Positions 58,350 to 64,000 of a stretch of 64,000 nt of DNA are shown piece by piece; the stretch's first letter is position 1, and each line of letters opens with the position of its first letter. The position numbers and the translations under genes were made by a program. The notes beneath the pieces are model-generated. The model was not told the origin of the DNA. It searched no databases and was given only the letters and a program-made list of their open reading frames with translations. This DNA comes from an uncultured Clostridia bacterium (GTDB taxonomy: Bacteria > Bacillota > Clostridia > Christensenellales > Borkfalkiaceae), in the NCBI GenBank assembly GCA_947625095.1, contig CANQMX010000010.1, positions 1 through 64,000 on the forward strand, read 5' to 3'.

Positions 58350-58807
58350 TTCTTGCTACCCCCAATCGCTTTCAGCCCTTTCAGCTCGTAGCTTTCAAGG
58401 TAGTCGGGCGTACCCGCAAAACCGCCCTCCGCGAACTCTTTTCCGTAGCTCTCTTTGCAGGCATTGAAGATAGATGACAGCATGGATTTGTTGATGGTTT
58501 CGTTCAGCACGATTTCTTTCAGAAGTCTGACAATGATCTCGTAAAACGCATCGTCCTCTCCCCCGCCCGGAGACTCCCGAAGCACATCGAAAATTTCATG
58601 CGCTTCCTCTTTTAATTCGCCGAACAGCTTTTCGTAGAGTACGGGAACGCCATAGAACAGCGCGTCGCAAATTGCCTGATTGAAGCTGTTGTATTGGGGC
58701 AATTCCATGATGCGGTTGAGCTTGTCCTTGATGTCGGCATCGGTGATGCGGATATGCTTTTGTATCCCGATTTCTTCCTTTCTTCCTCTCAATTTATCGC
58801 CCCCCAA
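58346..58807 (-). CDS. Relaxosome accessory protein, ribbon-helix-helix type (MobC-like)
   Basis: Up to 153 aa. The segment KHIRITDADIKDKLNRIM (about residues 17-34) followed by FNQAICDALFYG looks like a ribbon-helix-helix DNA-binding unit; the C-terminal part is helical. Proteins of this kind bind oriT and help the relaxase. There is no ATG: the frame opens with TTG at 58807, and a second TTG at 58792 with GGGGGG seven bases upstream is the better start. It overlaps the relaxase start by four bases. The candidate oriT lies directly upstream. Confidence 0.75.
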   Translation of the reverse strand: MGGDKLRGRKEEIGIQKHIRITDADIKDKLNRIMELPQYNSFNQAICDALFYGVPVLYEKLFGELKEEAHEIFDVLRESPGGGEDDAFYEIIVRLLKEIVLNETINKSMLSSIFNACKESYGKEFAEGGFAGTPDYLESYELKGLKAIGGSKK

Positions 58808-58874
58808 GTGTCGCAGACACGCAAATGTGGGTTTCCCACCATTTGCCGCTCGAAGGTGGGAATTATACCACCTT
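58808..58874. other. Candidate oriT (three inverted repeats upstream of the relaxase genes)
   Basis: In the only gap of the transfer operon next to relaxase genes are three inverted repeats in 67 bp: GTGTC/GACAC (58808-58820), GCAAATG-TGGG with CCCA-C-CATTTGC (58821-58846), and AAGGTGG/CCACCTT (58853-58874). A partial copy of the last segment, ATTTATACCACTTCCT, lies at 58902-58917. oriT sites usually sit here and have this make-up. No nic sequence is recognised. Confidence 0.55.
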
Positions 58875-58898
58875 CCTTATCCTGCCTCCCGTTTTTCC

Positions 58899-59891
58899 TC
58901 AATTTATACCACTTCCTCCTCCGTCTTTCGCAGCATCTTCCTCCGCGTTTTGAACGGCTTTTTCGGGAATTACCTTGTCGATCCGCTCCTTCGCTTTTTG
59001 CAAATATCTCTCGTTCAGGTCGATGCCGATATACTCTCTTCCGAGCCTCTTTGCGACCGCTCCCGTCGTCCCGCTTCCGAAAAACGGATCGAGGACTACA
59101 CCGCCGATTCTGCTTCCTGCAAGGATACACGGCTCAATGAGCCGTTCGGGGAACATCGCAAAATGTTCGTCCATTTTATAGGAATTGGTACTTACTTCCC
59201 ATACATCCCGCTTGCGCCTAAACTGCCCGTCAAAATGCGAGAAGTCCTCTGCGGGGCGTGAGATGTTTTGCATCTTTGCGTACTTGTTCCCGTCCGCCCG
59301 ACCACGTTTGTAACGGGCTTTGGTCGCCTCTGCCACGGGTTCTTGAATTGCCCGATAGTCAAAGTAGTAATGCGGAGATTTTGCAAACAGAAAGATATGT
59401 TCGTAACACTTTGTCGGTCTGTCTTTGATGCTCTCGGGCAGGCAGTTGGTCTTGTGCCAAATGATGTCCGACCGCAAATACCAACCGCGCTCCCGAAGCG
59501 CAAATGCAAGCATCCACGGTATCCCAACCATGTCCTTCGGCTTGATGCCATCCCACTTTTTGGGCACTTCATAGATGCGGCTTTGCATATTGAACACGTC
59601 TTTGTTCTTGCCGTTTGCGGAAAGCGTCATCGGTCCTTTCCCGCTTCCCGCATAGCAGTCGCCGATGTTGAGCCACAACGTGCCGTCGCTTGCAAGCACC
59701 CGATACACTTCGTCGAACACAGCAACAAGCCGTGCTATGTATCCGTCGGGTGACGGTTCGATCCCGATCTGCCCGTCTGCACCATAGTCGCGCAGACCAT
59801 AGTAAGGCGGACTTGTCACACACATATTGACGCTTCCTGCGGGGAGTGTTTTCAAGCATTCCCCCGCATCGCCACAAAAAGTTTTACTCAT
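58899..59891 (-). CDS. DNA methyltransferase (TSPPY type, N4-cytosine or N6-adenine)
   Basis: A 330-aa beta-class DNA methyltransferase. Catalytic motif IV is TSPPYYGLRDYG at residues 26-37; the S-adenosylmethionine-binding part comes last, with LDPFFGSGTTG near residue 269 and EYIGIDLNERY. The middle (about 130-230) would read the target. TSPPY is more usual for N4-cytosine methylation. There is no restriction partner, so it probably protects ICE DNA in new hosts. The start at 59891 (MSKTFCGDAG) overlaps the stop of the upstream gene in ATGAGTAA and has AAGGG ahead of it. Confidence 0.92.
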   Translation of the reverse strand: MSKTFCGDAGECLKTLPAGSVNMCVTSPPYYGLRDYGADGQIGIEPSPDGYIARLVAVFDEVYRVLASDGTLWLNIGDCYAGSGKGPMTLSANGKNKDVFNMQSRIYEVPKKWDGIKPKDMVGIPWMLAFALRERGWYLRSDIIWHKTNCLPESIKDRPTKCYEHIFLFAKSPHYYFDYRAIQEPVAEATKARYKRGRADGNKYAKMQNISRPAEDFSHFDGQFRRKRDVWEVSTNSYKMDEHFAMFPERLIEPCILAGSRIGGVVLDPFFGSGTTGAVAKRLGREYIGIDLNERYLQKAKERIDKVIPEKAVQNAEEDAAKDGGGSGIN

Positions 59892-60213
59892 CGTTGCCCT
59901 TTTTTGCCTTGCCCGCCGAAAATCTGACATTCCCGATCAAAACGCCGAATCCTCTCGTGCCGTTTGCCGCCCGTTTGTTTTCCGCGAGTTTTTCCGCACC
60001 TTTTTTCCCATTGGCGGCATTCATAGCGGAAACGTCAAGTTCCCGTTGCGCATAGAGATATATACCTTTGAGATATTCGTCTTTGGTCGTGAGCGGCTTG
60101 TTCTCGAACACATAACCGCAGAGTCCCTTCACGAACTCTCCCGCCTGCTTGTCCGTCATTCCTTTGACGGCATTTGCGAAACCTTCTTTGAATTTGAAAC
60201 TTTTTTCTCTCAT
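59884..60213 (-). CDS. DUF6291-like small ICE/phage protein
   Basis: A 109-aa protein beginning MREKSFKFKEGFANAVKGM, with TDKQAGEFVKGLCGYVFENK and YLKGIYLYAQREL, like short proteins called DUF6291 that occur beside replication genes in Firmicutes phages and ICEs. The second half (NAANGKKGAEKLAENKRAANG) is basic and may bind DNA. No enzymatic motif is visible. AAGGAG lies six bases before the ATG. Family assignment is from memory of the motif and is moderate. Confidence 0.7.
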   Translation of the reverse strand: MREKSFKFKEGFANAVKGMTDKQAGEFVKGLCGYVFENKPLTTKDEYLKGIYLYAQRELDVSAMNAANGKKGAEKLAENKRAANGTRGFGVLIGNVRFSAGKAKKGNDE

Positions 60214-60231
60214 TTTTTCTCCTTTTCGGGG

Positions 60232-60822
60232 TTAAACCTCGTTGCCCCAACAGTCCCAACCGTCCGCGTATTGTCGCGCAAACAGTTCAATTCTCGGCAC
60301 GTCGCCGAACAGTTCCACGATCCTTTCCCGCACGGTCATCGGTTTTTTACTGTGTTCTTCGACGTGCGAAAGCACCACCGAAGAAACCGAATGTGAACGC
60401 CGTTCGAGGATTTTTCCTCTCGTTCCGAGCAAGCAAAACTCCGCGTTAGAACGGGTATAATAGCCCATACCCGTGAACAGTCCGTCGCTCTTTCTGTTCT
60501 GCTTCACCCATGTAAATGCCACCGTTTTGTAGGTATATCCCCACGCCGATATGAGGTCTATTCCCTCTAACAAGTTCGGGGCAGTTACCCACAAAAACAA
60601 TACGCTGTCATCCGCCGCAATTCGCTCTACGGGAAGTCTTTGAATGTCCTCTTTTGACATCGTTGGATAGTGCCTTTCCGCACCTCTTCCACCACCTTTT
60701 TCCGACCAAACCGTGAACGTCCACGGCGGATCAGCGTAGATAACTTTGTACTTCTTGTCCGTTGTAAAGATGTCTGTTCTGATGTTACACCTCGTTTCCC
60801 CAACAGTCCCAACCGTCCGCAT
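60232..60822 (-). CDS. MT-A70 family adenine methyltransferase, copy B (start codon in doubt)
   Basis: An MT-A70 family N6-adenine methyltransferase with catalytic DPPW in IYADPPWTFTVW and the later motifs YTYKTVAFTWVKQNRK and GYYTRSNAEFCLLGTRGK. The last 27 residues are identical to those of the neighbouring copy A. By alignment its first codon should be at 60781-60783, where copy A has ATG, but here it is ATC, one base after the stop of copy A and four bases after GAGGTG. Either AUC is used, or translation starts at the ATG at 60822, reported here, inside copy A. With the aligned start the protein would be 183 aa, against 182 in copy A. It probably marks ICE DNA against restriction. Confidence 0.88.
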   Translation of the reverse strand: MRTVGTVGETRCNIRTDIFTTDKKYKVIYADPPWTFTVWSEKGGGRGAERHYPTMSKEDIQRLPVERIAADDSVLFLWVTAPNLLEGIDLISAWGYTYKTVAFTWVKQNRKSDGLFTGMGYYTRSNAEFCLLGTRGKILERRSHSVSSVVLSHVEEHSKKPMTVRERIVELFGDVPRIELFARQYADGWDCWGNEV

Positions 60823-61333
60823 ACTGTCTTGCGAACAACTCAATGCGGGGAACATCGCCGAACAGTTTTACGATACTTTCACGGACAATGGGCGGCTTGA
60901 CGGAATGTCCCATGCGCGGGTGCATGACCACTTGTCGAACGGTTTTATCCGCGCTTTTAAGGTGTCCTCTCATGCCCAATAAGCACAACTCGGCGTTTGC
61001 CTTTGTGTAACTTCCCATGCCCGCAAGCGGACTTCCGTCTTTCTTCGTCTTGATCCAAGTAAAAGCACAGGTCTTGTAATGAAAGCCCCACGCTTGCATG
61101 ACTTTGATTGCATCGGGCAGACAGGGCATCGTTGCCCACATCAGTAACGCACAATTCTTTGCGGCTATCCTTTTAATATCAAGGGCGCATATTTCATCTG
61201 TTGACATTGTGCTGTAATGTTTTTCGGGCGCAAAATGCCCGCCGTCTTTGCCTTTGCCCCACAAGTATGCCCACGGTGGATCTGCATAAATGATGCTGTA
61301 CTTTTTCTCCGTTTCAAAGATGTCCTCTTTCAT
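60785..61333 (-). CDS. MT-A70 family adenine methyltransferase, copy A
   Basis: A 182-aa N6-adenine methyltransferase of the MT-A70 family, with DPPW at residues 18-21 (IYADPPWAYLWG), GFHYKTCAFTWIKTKKDG and GSYTKANAELCLLGMRGH. The C-terminal VRESIVKLFGDVPRIELFARQ and the residues after it match copy B. It begins three bases after the stop of the ArdC-like gene with no clear ribosome-binding site, so translation is probably coupled. The two copies sit head to tail and arose by tandem duplication; they differ in the middle, so they may have different targets. Confidence 0.93.
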   Translation of the reverse strand: MKEDIFETEKKYSIIYADPPWAYLWGKGKDGGHFAPEKHYSTMSTDEICALDIKRIAAKNCALLMWATMPCLPDAIKVMQAWGFHYKTCAFTWIKTKKDGSPLAGMGSYTKANAELCLLGMRGHLKSADKTVRQVVMHPRMGHSVKPPIVRESIVKLFGDVPRIELFARQYADGWDCWGNEV

Positions 61334-61336
61334 CTT

Positions 61337-63046
61337 TTACGACTTCGCGTTGATGCCGAAATGCCCGCCTTTTCCACTACCCGAAGAACGGATAGGTGTA
61401 CTCGGTTGCTTGCCTTTCAAGCCCTCGACGAACTTGATTTCATCCTTTATCATCTTCTGATAATAGGAGTTCGGCTTCTCGTCGCGGTACTGCCCCGACG
61501 ATTTGAGGATGCGCATGAGTTGCTCTTCGTCGGTCGTAAACATGGCAAGACGGCAAAGCAAAGAACGCTCGTCTTTGGCTTCGCTTCCGAGAAGCGATGC
61601 GCCGTTGTAGAGCTGATCGAACTTCGTCCCGCTCTTCGTCGCCTTTGCACGTTCGACAACATCTCTGTCGCTCAAATGCGTAAGACTGTCGATGCCCCTG
61701 CCCGCCATGTCCACGGTGGCAATCGTCGCTCCAACGACGGCTCGCGCCGCGATTTCCTGTGCGGCAATCTCGCTCGGTCTGATATAGATGTCGGACTGCG
61801 CCTCTTTCACTTCCTCTCTGCGGCGCTCGCTCTTTTCCGTTTCCGCTTCTGCGTTCTTCAAACTGATTTCCTGAAGCTCGTCAAGACTGACTTCTTTCAA
61901 TTCTTTTCCCTCATAGAACGGAAGTTCCTGCATCTTGCCGACCTCTGCCATAAGTGCTTCGCGGCTGTCAAACGCCCCTGCAAGAGCCTGACTGACCTGC
62001 CCATGTTCGGTTGCCATATAGAGCCTGTAAATAGGTTCGCCAAGCTCGTTCGTGTCCTCTTCGACGGCAAAGTGTTCGACCTCTTTCTGCTGTTCCTTTG
62101 CCATGACAAACTTCGTAATTCTATCCGCATCGGCGATTGCTGTGAACAGCACGTTCGGGTTCTCGCTGATCCTGTCCTTCCACGACTGTATGTACGCCGC
62201 GTTATTCTGAATGTGGCTCTCACCCATGTCGATGCCGAGGTCTTGCGCGATGAACATGGAAGCAATTTCCGCGCGAAGTTCTTCCTCTGCATACGACGGT
62301 GTTCCGAAGCCGTCCCCCATGTCCCTGTTCAGACGGGACTCGTGTCCCGTAGAATGTCCGACCTCGTGAAGAGCCGTCCCGTAGAACTCCTGTAAATCAT
62401 AGAACTGATCTCTCTGCGGCAGGTGTATTCTGTCTGTTGCCCTTTGGTAATACGCCTCGTTGCCGCCATAGATGATAGGCGACTCCGTTTCGCTCCACGT
62501 TTTCAGAATTGCTTCTGCCCTTTCCGAATACCCGCTTGTGTCCACTTCATGCTTCACCCTGTCGGGGATGCCCTGAATGATGTCGCCGTTGAAAACGCGA
62601 TAATACTTGCGAAGAGGAAAGACGTTCTCCTTCATGTACTCCTCGCGTTCGTCCGCGCTCATGCCGTCCAAGACGTGCCTGTCAAACGGTTGCTTTGTTT
62701 CCTTATCCCGAAGCTCGAAGAACTCAATGGCAACGCCAGCACCTTTGCCGAGGGTGTTCCCCTCGGCATCGGTCTTGAACTCCCAACCCTTGTCATGGAT
62801 TTGCTTGTACGTCGCCCAACGGTTGTCCGAATACCCGTTTGCCATTGCCGCAATCGTCAGAAAGAAGTTGTTGATACCGTGATACTTCTTCCCCGTGATA
62901 GCCGACTCAGGCGCACCTGCGGAGATCCAGCCCTGCTGCCAAAGAGCGCCGTAGTTGTTGAGGTTCTTCATCACGGCATCGACGAGCTGTTTTCTCTGCG
63001 GAGTCAATTTGTCGTAGATTTCGTTATTTATCGTCGTTTCGCTCAA
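61337..63046 (-). CDS. ArdC-like antirestriction protein with metallopeptidase domain and C-terminal primase-associated domain
   Basis: A 569-aa protein. Residues 1-130 are like the single-stranded-DNA-binding domain of ArdC (LWQQGWISAG, KKYHGINNFFLTIAA, WATYKQI). A zincin-type metallopeptidase domain follows with HEVGHSTGHESRL near residue 228 and YAEEELRAEIASMF. A charged linker (about 395-440) leads to a C-terminal helical domain (SDRDVVERAKATKSG, FDQLYNGASL, QLMRILKSSGQYR) that matches the C-terminus of the neighbouring primase-polymerase. ArdC shields incoming plasmid DNA from restriction. The start is a TTG at 63046 with GGAGG 12 bases upstream, overlapping the preceding small gene by 23 bp; no ATG is nearby, so the exact start is unsure. 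Confidence 0.88.
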   Translation of the reverse strand: MSETTINNEIYDKLTPQRKQLVDAVMKNLNNYGALWQQGWISAGAPESAITGKKYHGINNFFLTIAAMANGYSDNRWATYKQIHDKGWEFKTDAEGNTLGKGAGVAIEFFELRDKETKQPFDRHVLDGMSADEREEYMKENVFPLRKYYRVFNGDIIQGIPDRVKHEVDTSGYSERAEAILKTWSETESPIIYGGNEAYYQRATDRIHLPQRDQFYDLQEFYGTALHEVGHSTGHESRLNRDMGDGFGTPSYAEEELRAEIASMFIAQDLGIDMGESHIQNNAAYIQSWKDRISENPNVLFTAIADADRITKFVMAKEQQKEVEHFAVEEDTNELGEPIYRLYMATEHGQVSQALAGAFDSREALMAEVGKMQELPFYEGKELKEVSLDELQEISLKNAEAETEKSERRREEVKEAQSDIYIRPSEIAAQEIAARAVVGATIATVDMAGRGIDSLTHLSDRDVVERAKATKSGTKFDQLYNGASLLGSEAKDERSLLCRLAMFTTDEEQLMRILKSSGQYRDEKPNSYYQKMIKDEIKFVEGLKGKQPSTPIRSSGSGKGGHFGINAKS

Positions 63047-63179
63047 AATGCAACTTCACCTCCTCAACGTAAATGGGCGCTTCTTCGCCGAAGTCGTCAT
63101 CGTCGAAGTCCAAAACTTCATCGAGGCGATACCCTGCGGGGACTACCACTTCGGGAATACCCTTTTGTTCATTGTTCAT
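63024..63179 (-). CDS. Small acidic ICE protein (51 aa)
   Basis: A 51-aa protein encoded between the primase-polymerase and the ArdC-like gene. It starts MNNEQKGIPEVVVPAGYRL and has a strongly acidic centre (DFDDDDFGEEAP). AAGGAG lies five bases before the ATG, overlapping the stop of the gene before it, and its 3' end overlaps the ArdC-like start by 23 bp. The signals and tight packing make it likely real. Acidic DNA-mimic antirestriction proteins exist, but this one is too short to claim that role. Confidence 0.65.
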   Translation of the reverse strand: MNNEQKGIPEVVVPAGYRLDEVLDFDDDDFGEEAPIYVEEVKLHFERNDDK

Positions 63180-63188
63180 ACTCTCTCC

Positions 63189-64000
63189 TTATGCTTTGCT
63201 GTTCCCGCCGCCCGATGCTTTGGGTGCGGAATTGCTTGCTTTGGGCGGCGTGTACGCGGGGGACGATTTCACGGCTTTCATCGCCGTATATTCATAGTAG
63301 CTCTGCGGTTTATCGGGACGGTACAGCCCGCTCGTCGCAAAGATGCGAAGCATCTGATCCTTGTCGTGTCTGCACCAAAACGCAAGCTGATTCATGAGGC
63401 TCATGTCCGAATTGCTGTGGTTGTTCTTGATGTCCTCGCCGTTGTAGAGCCGCTTGAATGTGTCGCCGTTTTTCGCGCCCATTGCCTTTTCGAGAACTTC
63501 CCTGTCGTCCATGACCGACAAACCGTCGATGCCCGCGCCTGCACCCTTCCACTCGGTGCGTTTCTCGCATTTTTCCGAAAGATACTCGCGCATCCCCGTA
63601 TTGTCGAGATTTTTGAGTTCCTTGCTCGGAACGCTTTGAAGCGGGTTGCCCGTCATGGCGATGAAGTGCTTGTCTTGATAGAACTCCAAGTCGCCGTCTT
63701 TCGAGAATGCCCTCACGTCGAGATTTTGCATCTTGCCGAAAACGTGGATACCCCTGCCGCTGATCGAACGCTCGCTGTACGTCCCGTTGCCGAAGCCCGC
63801 CGTCGTCGCACCAACCGAATTGATGTTGCCAACCTCGTCAAGACAGCCGTCCACGTCGATGCAGACGATATTGTCCTGCCCATCGAGAGCATAAGCGAGC
63901 GCGACACCGCCGTTTTCTTTGGCGTATTGGCAAGCCGTGTCGAAGTCCGTCCACGTCGAAGGATCGTTGCTCTTCGCCGCTTTGCCCGTATGTACATCGA
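63189..64000 (-). CDS. Primase-polymerase-like replication protein (partial, N-terminus beyond the window)
   Basis: The last 269 residues of a protein that runs off the right edge. It shows the archaeo-eukaryotic-primase-like segment DPSTWTDFDTACQYAKENGG ending in NIVCIDVDGCLDE (metal-binding Asp residues), SERSISGRGIHVFGKM, and FIAMTGN, as in the PrimPol enzymes of phages and ICEs. The C-terminal helical domain (MDDREVLEKAMGAKNG, FKRLYNGEDI, QMLRIFATSGLYR) recalls the template-binding bundle of the NrS-1 phage polymerase and is shared with the ArdC-like protein. The role would be priming or replicating ICE DNA. The open frame begins at the edge, so an internal GTG start at 63854 is rejected. 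Confidence 0.82.
   Translation of the reverse strand, partial: DVHTGKAAKSNDPSTWTDFDTACQYAKENGGVALAYALDGQDNIVCIDVDGCLDEVGNINSVGATTAGFGNGTYSERSISGRGIHVFGKMQNLDVRAFSKDGDLEFYQDKHFIAMTGNPLQSVPSKELKNLDNTGMREYLSEKCEKRTEWKGAGAGIDGLSVMDDREVLEKAMGAKNGDTFKRLYNGEDIKNNHSNSDMSLMNQLAFWCRHDKDQMLRIFATSGLYRPDKPQSYYEYTAMKAVKSSPAYTPPKASNSAPKASGGGNSKA

Larger units (their letters stand above)
44669..64000. mobile_element. Integrative and conjugative element at tRNA-Gln (left part; continues past the window)
   Basis: A tyrosine integrase faces the 3' end of tRNA-Gln, followed by about 18 genes all on the minus strand that include relaxase, VirD4, VirB4, VirB6 and VirB2 types, methyltransferases, an ArdC-like protein and a primase-polymerase. 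This is the standard content of an ICE inserted at a tRNA. The crossover core should be in the tRNA 3' part (about 44640-44668), which stays intact. The other end, including attR, is outside the window, as are any VirB1-like hydrolase, VirB8-like protein and cargo genes. Confidence 0.9.

Overview
The window looks like a chromosome segment of a GC-rich member of the Clostridia (Bacillota), probably a gut organism of the Christensenellales type. This rests on Shine-Dalgarno sequences of the AGGAGG type, a PdxS/PdxT vitamin B6 operon, QueH, a RuvX protein followed in frame by a DUF1292 (YrzB-like) domain, a bile-salt-hydrolase-family enzyme, and surface proteins held by a C-terminal membrane helix with a lysine-rich tail instead of an LPXTG motif. 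The taxonomic call is inference; no rRNA or marker gene is present.

Layout. (1) 1-1.8 kb: end of one mobile element, marked by a large serine recombinase. (2) 1.97-9.9 kb: host genes: a divergent pair of unknown genes, a small membrane protein, ruvX-DUF1292, the translationally coupled operon pdxS-pdxT-queH, a zinc-dependent phospholipase C family protein, L-asparaginase I and a choloylglycine hydrolase family protein. An identical 24-bp palindrome, in opposite orientations, lies in the pdxS leader and between the phospholipase and asparaginase genes. (3) 10.3-44.3 kb: a two-gene surface locus. A structured ~220-nt leader precedes a single uninterrupted gene for a 10,025-residue protein: signal peptide, leucine-rich repeats, roughly 70-75 MBG-type repeats, and one C-terminal membrane helix. 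A 1,203-residue partner follows with no terminator between; it is anchored by an N-terminal helix, is predicted to lie in the cytoplasm, and carries two tandem domain duplications, an 18-unit Glu-Pro linker and a 15 x 16-residue Ala/Glu/Lys/Gln helix. (4) 44.6 kb: tRNA-Gln(CUG). (5) 44.7-64 kb, continuing past the edge: an integrative and conjugative element (ICE) with its tyrosine integrase facing the tRNA, all genes on the minus strand.

The ICE in transcription order, from the right edge: primase-polymerase-like protein (partial), a 51-aa acidic protein, an ArdC-like antirestriction protein, two tandem MT-A70 methyltransferases, a DUF6291-like protein, a TSPPY-type DNA methyltransferase, a candidate oriT, a relaxosome accessory protein, relaxase, VirD4 coupling protein, a Cys-repeat surface protein, VirB2-like pilin, VirB6-like channel, a VirB3/VirB4-type ATPase, and a second VirB2-like pilin fused to an extracellular Cys-repeat domain. 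A separate promoter then drives tnpV, a small basic protein and the integrase. The methyltransferases and ArdC-like protein probably protect incoming DNA, relaxase and VirD4 deliver it, and the two Cys-repeat proteins probably mediate cell contact.

The two most notable systems are the giant MBG protein with its intracellular partner, and the ICE pilin fused to a Cys-repeat ectodomain. Everything here was read by eye; family names come from recognised motifs and not from searches.
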